The notes beneath the pieces were generated by a model, which saw only the letters and a program-made list of their open reading frames with translations, did not search any database and was not told where the DNA came from. The position numbers and the translations under genes were made by a program. A stretch of 44,177 bases of DNA from NCBI GenBank assembly GCA_037146715.1, contig JBAWWO010000012.1, positions 1 through 44,177 of the forward strand, read 5' to 3'. Source of the DNA: Alphaproteobacteria bacterium (GTDB taxonomy: Bacteria; Pseudomonadota; Alphaproteobacteria; UBA7879; UBA5542). Within the stretch, counting starts at the first letter, position 1. Every line of letters begins with the position of its first letter. Shown here one piece after another: positions 1 through 8,406 of this stretch.

Positions 1-30
1 ATTCTAGCTATTATAGACCCTCTTTTAGGT

Positions 31-49
31 CTTAGCTACTTCAGCCCCT
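31..49 (+). repeat. 19-nt repeat, copy A (inverted relative to copy B at the other window end)
   Basis: The 19 bases from 31 to 49 (starts CTTAGCTACT, ends AGCCCCT) recur exactly on the opposite strand at 44127-44145. A short second match (TTTATTG, then TAG one base later) follows in both copies. In both places the repeat is read in the same codon phase (Leu-Ala-Thr-Ser-Ala-Pro) and leads into an open frame that lacks a convincing start. A chance match of this length is unlikely, but its origin is not evident. Confidence 0.6.
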
Positions 50-58
50 TTTTTTTTA

Positions 59-1282
59 TTGTTAGCTATTTTGTCTGCTAACACATTTGGGTCTTTTCAA
101 GACCCCTATGAGGCTAACAAAGCCTCATGCAAGTTACTAGCAGAGAAACAATTTCCCATTAATAGTGTTGGTCTGTTTCTAACACTATCCTCCAACGGTT
201 CAGGTCACGACTTAAGTGGTAACTTAGGCAGTTGTTTCTTAATTCACCCTCAGTTTGCGCTAACAGCCTTGCACAATATTATTTCAACTCCTAACAGCTC
301 GTTCTATGCAAGCTTTGATAATTTAGAATTATCCATGAACAAAAACTTCAAATTTGATCCAACTGAAGTTAAAAAGTCTACAAATCTTATAGCCGTTGAA
401 AAAATTTTCCCCCTGTCTGACTATAAAGCGATTAAATACACTCGAACCGAAATACAGGGGAGTACACTTATTGAGGCTATAGAAAACTACATTATAAATC
501 TTTCTCCTTTCCTTAGGGTAAAGGAGGACACATTTAAAATCCCAACAGATATTGCTGTACTGAAACTTTCAACGCCTGTCAGTCGGGAGATCCCCTTAAT
601 AGTGTTAAAACCTTTAGATTTTATTCAAAAAAAAAGGACAATACTCGGGGTAGGCATTACTCCACACTTTAAATTTAGTACGGGAGAATGTTGGCATGGA
701 ATGGAGAAAAAAGCTTATCCTGCAAAAACAAACCCAGCCCCCAATCCTTTTATTGTCAAAGAAGGAAACTCTTTTGTCCATAGACCTCTTTTACAAGGAT
801 TCGTACAACAGATAAAATCTTTGCCAACAGCAAGCAAATCTTACAGTTTATTCAAAGGAAAAGATGAAATTTTTGACCCCACAGAAAGTCGACAATATCA
901 TCGCCTTATTACTGAAAATAAAATGTATGATGAACTTTGCGGTCCCTTTACAATGGGCATGAGTGGCGCCCCTATTTTTATAGAAGAGGGAGCTCATTTT
1001 TCCTGCGTGGGTGTTGTTTCTCAAACCCAAAGTATATCTACAATCGGCCTGTTAGCGAATATCTATGAAGTTTTCTCAACCAAAATAATTTCAAAGATAG
1101 ATCGGATCATTCAAGACAATAGTGATCTTTCTTTCAAAACACGGGCTGAAAAATTGGAACTATTGGCCAGTCTAAAAGAATCTGTAGCCAGAAACATAGA
1201 ACTTGCCAAACCAGAAGAAGCCCTGAAAAACATAGATATTCTTATCTCATACGCAAAAAAGCTACCTGAACGGGGCTATTAA
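59..1282 (+). CDS. Secreted trypsin-like (S1 family) serine protease, 5' end uncertain
   Basis: This 407-residue protein carries a chymotrypsin-fold catalytic triad. His72 lies in LTALHNI, Asp164 in TDIAVLKL, and the nucleophile Ser302 in GMSGAPIF, the usual GxSGxP oxyanion-hole motif. The spacing of the triad is wide, with insertions of unknown role, and about 100 residues after the serine are helical and charged. The first residues (LAILSANTFG) look like the end of a signal-peptide hydrophobic core, so the product is probably exported. The start used is TTG at 59, but that leaves an unusually short signal peptide. The same frame is open upstream only to a TAG at 26-28 and offers no ATG, while another frame is open through the T9 tract at 49-57. 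The 5' end may therefore be frameshifted or start with a rare codon. The peptidase fold is secure; substrate and start are not. Confidence 0.75.
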   Translation: MLAILSANTFGSFQDPYEANKASCKLLAEKQFPINSVGLFLTLSSNGSGHDLSGNLGSCFLIHPQFALTALHNIISTPNSSFYASFDNLELSMNKNFKFDPTEVKKSTNLIAVEKIFPLSDYKAIKYTRTEIQGSTLIEAIENYIINLSPFLRVKEDTFKIPTDIAVLKLSTPVSREIPLIVLKPLDFIQKKRTILGVGITPHFKFSTGECWHGMEKKAYPAKTNPAPNPFIVKEGNSFVHRPLLQGFVQQIKSLPTASKSYSLFKGKDEIFDPTESRQYHRLITENKMYDELCGPFTMGMSGAPIFIEEGAHFSCVGVVSQTQSISTIGLLANIYEVFSTKIISKIDRIIQDNSDLSFKTRAEKLELLASLKESVARNIELAKPEEALKNIDILISYAKKLPERGY

Positions 1283-1408
1283 TTACTAGATTTTGTAGAA
1301 AGAATAAAGCAAAGTTATTTTGAGCTTAAATTTCCAGATATTAGATATTTCTGGGAATTCATCTCATGGTATGGTATAAGGCCCTTTGTATTAAAAATAG
1401 GATTCAAA

Positions 1409-3223
1409 ATGGATATTAGAAATTTAGCCATCATTGCACACGTTGACCATGGTAAAACAACCTTGGTGGATGCCCTGTTGCATCAAAGCGGAACTTTCCG
1501 TTCAAATGAAAGAATTGAAGAACGGGTGATGGACTCTAATGACCTAGAAAAAGAACGTGGCATCACGATTCTTGCCAAATGTACATCTGTTGAGTGGGAA
1601 GGCGTGCGCCTAAACATCGTTGATACCCCTGGACACGCTGACTTCGGTGGAGAAGTTGAACGTATTCTAGATATGGTTGATGGTGTTGTTTTGTTGGTAG
1701 ACGCAGCAGAAGGCCCCATGCCCCAAACAAAATTCGTATTGACCAAGGCTTTGGCCCAGGGATTAAAGCCTATCGTTTTGGTGAACAAGATTGATCGCCC
1801 AGATGGCCGCCCTCAAGAAGTTGTGAATGAAGTTTTTGACTTGTTTGCCTCTTTGAACGCAACAGATGAACAGCTGGATTTCCCCATCGTTTATTCGTCT
1901 TCCCGCGAAGGTTGGGCTGTTTTGAATCTGGATGATCCCCGGGAAAATCTAAAGCCTCTCTACAAAGTTATTTGCGACCACATTTCCCCCCCTAATGTAG
2001 ATAAATCTGGTCCCTTTAAGTTCTTATCAACTATTTTGGAATATGATTCCTTCGTGGGGCGTGTTTTGACGGGCCGTATTGCATCAGGCAAGGTATCCGT
2101 CAACATGCCTGTAAAGGTATTGGCCCCTGACAGCACAGTCAAGGAACAAGGAAAAATCAGCAAAATTATGGCCTTCCGCGGTATTAACCGTATTTCTGTT
2201 GACTCAGCAGAAGCAGGAGACATTATAACCCTAGCCGGTCTTCCCGATGCCACAGTGGGAGACACCATTGCGGATACAAGCGTCACGGAAGCGTTGAAGA
2301 CAATTCCCATTGATCCACCTACCCTTTCTATGACTTTCAGCGTGAATACGTCTCCTCTAGCGGGCCGTGAAGGTAAGAAATTGACCTCTCGTATGATTCG
2401 TGACCGTCTATTCCACGAAAAAGAAATCAACGTTTCCATTCAGGTGACTGAGTCAGACGCAAAGGATTCTTTTGAAGTAGCAGGGCGCGGAGAACTTCAA
2501 TTGGGTGTTTTGATTGAAACCATGCGCCGTGAAGGATTTGAGCTTTCCATCAGCCGGCCTCGCGTTTTGTACAAAACAGACCCCGTTACAAAGGAACGCC
2601 TGGAACCTATGGAAGACTTGCAAGTCGACGTAGATGAACCCTATGTAGGCATCGTGGTTGAAAAAATTGGTATCCGGAAGGGTGAATTGCTGGATATGTT
2701 CCCTATCGACGGGGCAAAGACTCGGCTAAAATTTATTGTTCCAACCCGTGGACTCATTGGGTATAGAAATGAATTCCTGACAGATACCCGCGGTACAGGG
2801 AACATGAACCGTTCTTTCCATAGCTATGGTCCTTACAAGGGCGAAATCTCTGGTCGCAGAAATGGTGTTTTGATTTCAACAGAACAAGGAAAAGCTGTTT
2901 CCTATGCCCTGTGGTTTATTGAAGATCGTGGGGTGCTGTTTGTATCCCCCGGTGATGAACTTTACACAGGCATGGTGATTGGGGAAAATTCACGCCCCAG
3001 CGACATGGAAGTAAACCCTATAAGGGAAAAGAAACTGACCAACGTTCGGGCTTCGGGTAAGGATGATGCGATTCGGTTGACTCCGCCCCGCCCCATGAAC
3101 TTAGAGCAGGCTATTTCCTATATTGATTCGGATGAATTGATTGAGGTAACGCCTGCGTCTGTTCGTATTAGAAAAGTACATCTGGATCCTAATGCTAGAA
3201 AACGCTCTTCACGGGAAGATTAG
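1409..3223 (+). CDS. typA: Ribosome-associated translational GTPase TypA/BipA
   Basis: BipA is a ribosome-binding GTPase related to EF-G that acts in stress-dependent translation and 50S subunit assembly. The P-loop [10 protein letters not shown] is at residues 10-19, switch [10 protein letters not shown] follows near residue 73, and NKID marks the base-recognition G4 motif. The C-terminal half shows the TypA-specific region, including [15 protein letters not shown] and [17 protein letters not shown]. At 604 residues it has the family's normal full length. The ATG at 1409 puts the P-loop at the expected distance. It is followed after 12 bp by ampG on the same strand, so the two may be cotranscribed. 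Confidence 0.97.
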   Translation: MDIRNLAIIAHVDHGKTTLVDALLHQSGTFRSNERIEERVMDSNDLEKERGITILAKCTSVEWEGVRLNIVDTPGHADFGGEVERILDMVDGVVLLVDAAEGPMPQTKFVLTKALAQGLKPIVLVNKIDRPDGRPQEVVNEVFDLFASLNATDEQLDFPIVYSSSREGWAVLNLDDPRENLKPLYKVICDHISPPNVDKSGPFKFLSTILEYDSFVGRVLTGRIASGKVSVNMPVKVLAPDSTVKEQGKISKIMAFRGINRISVDSAEAGDIITLAGLPDATVGDTIADTSVTEALKTIPIDPPTLSMTFSVNTSPLAGREGKKLTSRMIRDRLFHEKEINVSIQVTESDAKDSFEVAGRGELQLGVLIETMRREGFELSISRPRVLYKTDPVTKERLEPMEDLQVDVDEPYVGIVVEKIGIRKGELLDMFPIDGAKTRLKFIVPTRGLIGYRNEFLTDTRGTGNMNRSFHSYGPYKGEISGRRNGVLISTEQGKAVSYALWFIEDRGVLFVSPGDELYTGMVIGENSRPSDMEVNPIREKKLTNVRASGKDDAIRLTPPRPMNLEQAISYIDSDELIEVTPASVRIRKVHLDPNARKRSSRED

Positions 3224-3235
3224 GGAAAAGGGGAA

Positions 3236-4513
3236 ATGAAAAAATTCTTCCCCAAATCTTTTTTTGAAGCCTATTTTTCACCTCGCGTTTTAAGCATTGG
3301 CTTCTTTGCATTCCCCTATGGAATGATGTTTTTTCTGGCGGTTACAACTCCCCAGATTTGGCTGAAAGAAATTGGCATTGACCACACTAGTATTGGTCTT
3401 TTTGCCCTGGTCAGCATCCCCTATGTCATCAAATTTTTATGGGCGCCTATGGTGGACGCCATCAAGATTCCTTTTTTGCATCGCCTAGGCCAACGACGCA
3501 GCTGGCTTTTGCTGGTGCATGTGTGTTTGGTGCTGGGCCTTATTATGATGGGTCAATCAAACCCTTCTCAAGGAGATCTAATGTATACAGGCTGCATCGC
3601 CTGCATTTTAGCCTTTTTTGCCGCCACGCAAGATATCATTATTGACGCTTACCGTATTGAAATTTTGAATAAAGACCTGACCGGCCCAGGCATCAGTATG
3701 CTGATTTTTGGCTATCGTTTGGGATCTATTACCGCCAAGGCCGGCCCCCTTTATTTGGCCCATAACTTCAGTTGGCCGCTTGCCTATATTGTCATGGCCA
3801 TGCTGATTGGTATTGGAATTATTGCGACGTTGATGAACCCCGAGCCCCCTCACCCCAAAACCACCACCAACACCCTGTATCAGACGGTTGTATTACCTTT
3901 TCAAGAATTCGCCAACAGATCTAGCCTTTGGCCTCTGGTCTTTCTTTTTGTTATTTTCTACCGCTTTGGAGACGCCATGATCAATAATATGGCCGCCCCT
4001 TTTTATCTGGACATTGGCTTTACCAAAACTCAGATTGCTTCAGTCACCGGCATCTTTGGCATCTGCGCCACCATCGTGGGCGGGTTCTTGGGGGGCGCCC
4101 TGGTCAGACGGTATCACATTTTCAAATGTCTGCTCGTGTGTGGCCTTTTGCATGCTTTTTCCAATTCTATGTTTATGGTTTTAGCCTACTTTAAGAATGA
4201 CTTGGGCATTTTATATGGATCTGTAGCGGTTGAAAACATCACGGGTGGCATGACGACTGCCGCTTTCTTCGTTTACTTGTCGCGCCTGTGTAAGCTAAAC
4301 TTTGCGGCAACCCAATTTGCTCTGTTGACCTCTCTGTGGTCTCTATCCACTCCGCTCGCGAGCTTTAGCGGCTGGGTAGTTGACCAGTTGCATCAAAACT
4401 GGATTTCCTTCTTTTTCATTACGATTATCGCGGCTCTGCCCGGTATTCTTCTGATTGCCTGGCTGCCGAAATATCAGTTCGGAAATGAAGGAGCCATGGA
4501 TTCGGTGAGTTAG
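3236..4513 (+). CDS. ampG: AmpG-type muropeptide permease (MFS transporter)
   Basis: This is a 425-residue major facilitator protein with about 12 predicted membrane segments. The motif AATQDIIIDAYRIEIL near residues 131-146 and LWAPMVDAI near residue 69 are characteristic of AmpG permeases, which import anhydromuropeptides released from peptidoglycan for recycling. Rickettsiales and related endosymbionts often carry several AmpG-like paralogues whose real substrates are untested, so muropeptide import is a family-level inference. A strong ribosome-binding site (AAGGGGAA) lies just before the ATG. The gene sits 12 bp after typA. Confidence 0.9.
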   Translation: MKKFFPKSFFEAYFSPRVLSIGFFAFPYGMMFFLAVTTPQIWLKEIGIDHTSIGLFALVSIPYVIKFLWAPMVDAIKIPFLHRLGQRRSWLLLVHVCLVLGLIMMGQSNPSQGDLMYTGCIACILAFFAATQDIIIDAYRIEILNKDLTGPGISMLIFGYRLGSITAKAGPLYLAHNFSWPLAYIVMAMLIGIGIIATLMNPEPPHPKTTTNTLYQTVVLPFQEFANRSSLWPLVFLFVIFYRFGDAMINNMAAPFYLDIGFTKTQIASVTGIFGICATIVGGFLGGALVRRYHIFKCLLVCGLLHAFSNSMFMVLAYFKNDLGILYGSVAVENITGGMTTAAFFVYLSRLCKLNFAATQFALLTSLWSLSTPLASFSGWVVDQLHQNWISFFFITIIAALPGILLIAWLPKYQFGNEGAMDSVS

Positions 4514-4577
4514 TCCCCTTCCCCACAAATTAACGATTACTTCGCAAAACTGCTCCCTTCCCCACCCCCACTGCTTT

Positions 4578-4600
4578 CCTCGGACTTGATCCGAGGATCC
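4578..4600. repeat. Palindromic intergenic repeat (CCTCGG...CCGAGGATCC)
   Basis: The arms CCTCGGA and TCCGAGG face each other and are followed by ATCC. Related palindromes occur at 16594-16616, 42379-42402 and 42441-42457, always between genes. The hairpin has no T-run after it, so it is better read as a dispersed repeat than as an intrinsic terminator, although it lies after ampG. Confidence 0.6.
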
Positions 4601-4675
4601 ATTCCTCATTTAACACGAAATACTCAACAAAAAGCTTGCAACTTTTTTCGGGAATGGTATTTTGTTCATCATGTT

Positions 4676-4751
4676 GGGGCTATAGCTCAGCTGGGAGAGC
4701 GCTACGATGGCATTGTAGAGGTCAGCGGTTCGATCCCGCTTAGCTCCACCA
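4676..4751 (+). tRNA. tRNA-Ala (anticodon GGC)
   Basis: A complete 76-nt cloverleaf with encoded CCA. The acceptor is GGGGCTA/TAGCTCC and contains the G3:U70 pair that is the alanine identity element. The anticodon loop is ATGGCAT, giving anticodon GGC. It is the first of three tRNAs on the same strand. Confidence 0.95.
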
Positions 4752-4764
4752 ACATATATGGTTA

Positions 4765-4841
4765 GGGCTTGTAGCTCAGTTGGTTAGAGCGCGCGCTTGA
4801 TAAGCGTGAGGTCGGAAGTTCAAGTCTTCCCAGGCCCACCA
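4765..4841 (+). tRNA. tRNA-Ile (anticodon GAT)
   Basis: A complete 77-nt cloverleaf with encoded CCA. The acceptor is GGGCTTG/CAGGCCC and the loop TTGATAA gives anticodon GAT. Together with the following tRNA-Ala(TGC) this is the pair normally found in the 16S-23S spacer, but no rRNA gene flanks it here. Confidence 0.96.
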
Positions 4842-4897
4842 GTTTCTTCATTGCTATGGCAAGAAGATTCGGGTATATAAATAAAGTCCCGTATTGG

Positions 4898-4973
4898 GGG
4901 GGTGTAGCTCAGCTGGGAGAGCGCCTGCCTTGCACGCAGGAGGTCATCGGTTCGATCCCGTTCACCTCCACCA
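4898..4973 (+). tRNA. tRNA-Ala (anticodon TGC)
   Basis: A complete 76-nt cloverleaf with encoded CCA. The acceptor GGGGGTG/CACCTCC keeps G3:U70, and the loop CTTGCAC gives anticodon TGC. It lies 56 bp after tRNA-Ile(GAT). The next gene downstream is a pyrophosphohydrolase, not 23S rRNA. Confidence 0.96.
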
Positions 4974-5002
4974 TTTATTGGGGCTTGTAAAAAGTATAAC
5001 TT

Positions 5003-5419
5003 ATGAAAATACGTCGTTTTCAGGTCAACAAACTTATCCGCGATAAAACCACAGACCTTATGCGTTCCCATGGTATGTCTTTTGTCGAGCGCCCCATGGA
5101 TACCCCCGAATATTTAGAACGTTTGAAAGATAAGCTTCGTGAAGAAACTCTGGAAGTTATTCATGCCAAAACGATTGAAGAAACCCTTGAGGAATTAGCC
5201 GACCTGTCAGAGGTCATGCACGCCCTTTCAAAAACCCTGGGCCTTTCTATGGATCAAATTGAAGAAAAACGCCTGGCGAAAAAAGAATCCCGAGGCGGTT
5301 TTGAGAAACGATTTTTTGTGGATTATGTTGATGGAACCTCCGCCAGTTACGGCACCCAGTATTTCCTGAACAATCCCAGTGAGTATCCTGAAGTGACAGA
5401 GGACAAATCAAAAGAATAA
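5003..5419 (+). CDS. MazG-like house-cleaning nucleotide pyrophosphohydrolase
   Basis: This 138-residue all-alpha protein resembles the predicted house-cleaning NTP pyrophosphatases related to phosphoribosyl-ATP pyrophosphohydrolase (COG4997 type). The N-terminal NKLIRDKT, the acidic helix LREETLEVI and the second acidic cluster EELADLSEVMHAL supply the Mg-binding glutamates and aspartate of the all-alpha NTP-PPase fold. The RGGFEKRFF segment near residue 97 is also typical. Such enzymes hydrolyse noncanonical or excess NTPs to NMP and pyrophosphate; the substrate here is unknown. No other his gene is nearby, which argues against a histidine-pathway role. Confidence 0.8.
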   Translation: MKIRRFQVNKLIRDKTTDLMRSHGMSFVERPMDTPEYLERLKDKLREETLEVIHAKTIEETLEELADLSEVMHALSKTLGLSMDQIEEKRLAKKESRGGFEKRFFVDYVDGTSASYGTQYFLNNPSEYPEVTEDKSKE

Positions 5420-5481
5420 CTGTCTCCCCGCCCCTTAAGTTTGCCCTTTCAAAATCATCCCGTTTCATTTATCGTAAAAGT

Positions 5482-6267
5482 ATGGTTAAAAGTTTTGCAA
5501 TTATCGTGCAGTGCCCTGTTTGTAGTGCTCAGTTTGAGGCTGAGCTGAAAGAGTTTGCTGCTTATTCTCGCCAAGTAAGATGCTCGAACTGTCAGCATGT
5601 GTGGCGTATTTCTAAGCAAGATGCCCTGCAGAGCCAACCAGTCCCTATGGACCCCGCCTATGAAGGCTTGGATGAAAAAGTAGCCAACACTCCTGAATCT
5701 GACGATATCGTTACTGAGGAAGTCGCCGAGGAAGAAACGGATGAAGCCCTGGAAGAGGAATTCGTGTCAGCCCACTCTTTTTTTGGCAGAAGACTTTTTA
5801 TGATTGTTGTGCTGCTGGGCTTAATTTCCTCAGGCCTATATTTCGGAAAAAATTCAGTTGTTGAACTGTTGCCAGAAGCCCAGCCTCTGTATGATACCCT
5901 GAACATTTCAACGATTTCTTCATCTCATTTTAAATTGCGTGATACCTCTTGGAGCCGCACAACGTATAACGACCGCCCCTCCGTTATAGTAAAAGGCTTT
6001 GTTGAAAATACATCTCAGTCCGTTCGTCAAGCCCCCCAAATACAAATCAAGTTAAATGGGACTGGAGAATGCATGCCCGCCAGCTGGTTTGATGAATTTA
6101 TTAATTTTGGCACAAAATCAGATCCTTCAAGATGTTTGCTGTATCAATCAACAGTCGCCCCCGAAAAAGATGTTGTGCTGCCCGGAGAAAAGGTTGAATT
6201 TTCTTCCGTTTATCCTTATGTTGAATCTGCAAAGATTAAAGAAGTGTTAGTGGATTTTGCCCCCTAA
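5482..6267 (+). CDS. MJ0042-type zinc-ribbon membrane protein (DUF3426-like)
   Basis: The protein has 261 residues. A zinc ribbon near the N-terminus has paired cysteines in CPVC and CSNC separated by about 20 residues, followed by VW, as in MJ0042-type fingers. An acidic linker follows (residues about 60-95), then one membrane segment (RRLFMIVVLLGLISSGLYFG) and a C-terminal domain of the DUF3426 type, likely extracytoplasmic. Such proteins are common and poorly understood in Proteobacteria; no function is assigned. The next gene, gmhA, starts 25 bp downstream, so it could head the heptose operon. Confidence 0.75.
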   Translation: MVKSFAIIVQCPVCSAQFEAELKEFAAYSRQVRCSNCQHVWRISKQDALQSQPVPMDPAYEGLDEKVANTPESDDIVTEEVAEEETDEALEEEFVSAHSFFGRRLFMIVVLLGLISSGLYFGKNSVVELLPEAQPLYDTLNISTISSSHFKLRDTSWSRTTYNDRPSVIVKGFVENTSQSVRQAPQIQIKLNGTGECMPASWFDEFINFGTKSDPSRCLLYQSTVAPEKDVVLPGEKVEFSSVYPYVESAKIKEVLVDFAP

Positions 6268-6292
6268 CCCCTAAGGAAAGAAAGAGCCAATC

Positions 6293-6886
6293 ATGACCTC
6301 AATTGAGAATTTTTTTAACGCGGAATTTCAAGAACATGCGGATGTTGTTCAAAAAACACAGTCTGCTATTTACGAACCCTTTTGTGAATTGCTAGAGCAC
6401 TGCGTCACCTGTATTCAAAAAGGTGGAAAGATTATTTTCTTCGGAAATGGTGGCAGCGCGGGGGATTCCCAACATCTGGCCACAGAACTTGTTGTACGGT
6501 ATCGTCACAACCGCATTCCCATTGCGGCAATCGCCCTAACCACGGATACATCAGCCTTAACAGCTATTGGAAATGATTTGGGCTTTGAATTTTTATTTTC
6601 CCGTCAGCTGGAAGCCCTTGGCAAACCAGGGGATGTGGCCATTGGTATTACGACCTCAGGCAAAAGTCCCAACATTACCCTGGCTCTAACCAAAGCAAAA
6701 GAAATGGGGATTGTGGCTGCTACCCTAACCGGCAAAGGGGGCGGAGACTTACACGGTATTGCCCACCCCATGATTATTGTGCCATCAAACACCACAGCCC
6801 GCATTCAAGAAATGCATATTATGATTGGGCAAATGCTGTGCGATGCCTTAGAAAAAGAACTTAAAATAGAAACATTTCCTGCGTAA
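6293..6886 (+). CDS. gmhA: Sedoheptulose-7-phosphate isomerase
   Basis: GmhA converts sedoheptulose 7-phosphate to D-glycero-D-manno-heptose 7-phosphate, the first step of ADP-heptose synthesis for lipopolysaccharide core. The 197-residue SIS-domain protein has FFGNGGSAGDSQHLATEL near residues 47-65, the GmhA signature with the metal-binding histidine and glutamate, and TSGKSPN near residue 125 for the phosphate. DiaA is a related SIS protein, but the direct link to hldE (4-bp gap) supports GmhA. The rest of the pathway (gmhB, hldD) is not in this window. Confidence 0.93.
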   Translation: MTSIENFFNAEFQEHADVVQKTQSAIYEPFCELLEHCVTCIQKGGKIIFFGNGGSAGDSQHLATELVVRYRHNRIPIAAIALTTDTSALTAIGNDLGFEFLFSRQLEALGKPGDVAIGITTSGKSPNITLALTKAKEMGIVAATLTGKGGGDLHGIAHPMIIVPSNTTARIQEMHIMIGQMLCDALEKELKIETFPA

Positions 6887-6890
6887 AACC

Positions 6891-8351
6891 ATGGACGATT
6901 TAGCCACCTATTTAGCTGCCTTTCCCAAAGCCCACGTTCTTTGCGTGGGGGATCTGATGCTTGACCGGTATGTGTACGGCACCGTTTCGCGCATTTCACC
7001 CGAGGCCCCTATTCCTGTCTTGAATGTAGACCGGGAGTTTTACACTCTAGGCGGCGTGGGCAACGTGGCTGCAAATATCGCGGCCTTGGGCGCAACACCT
7101 CATATGGTGGGCATACTGGGAAAAGATGTTTATGGGGAAACTTTAAAAGGCTTATGTACGGAAAAAAATATATCCCCCAAACCCCTGTTGGCACTACCCC
7201 ATTTTCAGACAATTTTGAAGAATAGATATTGCTCCCAACAGCAGCAACTTCTGCGGGTTGATTATGAAAAAATTCAGACCTTTGACAAGGATGTGTATGA
7301 CAAGATTTTAGATCAAGTCGAAAAGCTAATGCCTCAGGTCAAAGTGTTGGTTTTATCTGATTATGGCAAAGGCGTTTTGCACCCAGACTATGTGCTTAAG
7401 CCCCTTTTAAAGATGGCACAGGCTCATAAGATTCCCACAATCGTTGACCCCAAGGGCAAGGATTTTAGCATTTATCGGGGGGCTACCCTTGTGACGCCCA
7501 ACCGGAAAGAACTGCAAGAAGCAACTAGTTTCCCTTGTAAAACGAATGCAGAGGTAGAAAAAGCTGCCCACTGGTTGATTCAAAATACTGGTATTCATAA
7601 TGTGTTGGCCACGCGCAGTGAAGAAGGCATGACCCTGGTTCAAGACAAAAAAAGCCCCCTTCACTACCCTACACAAGCAAAAGAAGTCTTTGATGTATCA
7701 GGGGCTGGTGACACGGTTGTAGCCACCCTTGCCGTTGGACTGGCGGCGAATGTTCCCCTGGAAAAAGCCGTATCTCTGGCGAATCTGGCTGGATCTATTG
7801 TGGTGGGAAAAATTGGAACGGCAACCGTCAGCCCCCAAGAAATTTTGGATTCACAATTTTCTTCCCTCAGCCATTTGTACGCCGACAAAATAGGAACCGT
7901 GAGTCAAGCCCAAGACCAAATACGAAAATGGCGTAAAAAAGGATACAAAGTCGGGTTTACCAACGGATGTTTTGATCTACTGCACAAAGGACACATTTTC
8001 TTACTGCACGAGGCTCACAAAACTTGTGACCGTCTGATTGTCGGTCTGAACAGTGATGCTTCCGTAAAAACCTTAAAAGGGCCCAGCCGGCCTATCAAAG
8101 ACCAAGAGGAGAGATCCCTGATTCTGGCTAGCCTACAAGACGTTGATTTTGTGACAATTTTTTCTGAAGAAACCCCTCTTAAATTGATTGAGGCCCTTGA
8201 GCCCGACGTGCTGATCAAGGGGTCAGACTATACAGTCGACAAAGTCGTTGGAGGCCCCTTTGTGAAAGCCCGCGGTGGCCAAGTGGTGCTGATCAATCTG
8301 GTGGATGGGTTTAGCACAACAGGCACCATTAAGAGTATGTCTGGGGAGTAA
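6891..8351 (+). CDS. hldE: Bifunctional heptose-7-phosphate kinase / heptose-1-phosphate adenylyltransferase
   Basis: The 486-residue fusion has two domains. The N-terminal ribokinase-like kinase (about 1-320) has GGVGNVAANIAALG near residue 54 and the catalytic-base region DVSGAGDTVVATLA near residue 268. The C-terminal nucleotidyltransferase (about 350-486) shows TNGCFDLLHKGH, the HxGH motif of cytidylyltransferase-like enzymes, and LIKGSDY. It phosphorylates heptose 7-phosphate at C1 and later transfers AMP to heptose 1-phosphate. It follows gmhA by 4 bp in one operon. Length and domain order are normal for HldE. Confidence 0.96.
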   Translation: MDDLATYLAAFPKAHVLCVGDLMLDRYVYGTVSRISPEAPIPVLNVDREFYTLGGVGNVAANIAALGATPHMVGILGKDVYGETLKGLCTEKNISPKPLLALPHFQTILKNRYCSQQQQLLRVDYEKIQTFDKDVYDKILDQVEKLMPQVKVLVLSDYGKGVLHPDYVLKPLLKMAQAHKIPTIVDPKGKDFSIYRGATLVTPNRKELQEATSFPCKTNAEVEKAAHWLIQNTGIHNVLATRSEEGMTLVQDKKSPLHYPTQAKEVFDVSGAGDTVVATLAVGLAANVPLEKAVSLANLAGSIVVGKIGTATVSPQEILDSQFSSLSHLYADKIGTVSQAQDQIRKWRKKGYKVGFTNGCFDLLHKGHIFLLHEAHKTCDRLIVGLNSDASVKTLKGPSRPIKDQEERSLILASLQDVDFVTIFSEETPLKLIEALEPDVLIKGSDYTVDKVVGGPFVKARGGQVVLINLVDGFSTTGTIKSMSGE

Positions 8352-8360
8352 GCTCCTATG

Positions 8361-8386
8361 GATCCAACGGGTCTTTCCCGTGGACC
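8361..8386. repeat. Small hairpin between convergent hldE and the WH2 gene
   Basis: ACGGG (8367-8371) and CCCGT (8377-8381) form a 5-bp stem with loop TCTTT, flanked by GGATCCA and TGGACCCA. The GGATCCA flank resembles that of the palindromic repeats elsewhere in the window, so this may be a diverged copy. There is no T-run, so a terminator role is weakly supported. Confidence 0.35.
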
Positions 8387-8406
8387 CATTCTTTACTTAT
8401 GCCTCT

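Noticed and set aside
4820..5071. Minus-strand open frame across the tRNA-Ala(TGC) region
   Set aside because: It is the complement of a tRNA gene and shows the usual false peptide produced by such frames.
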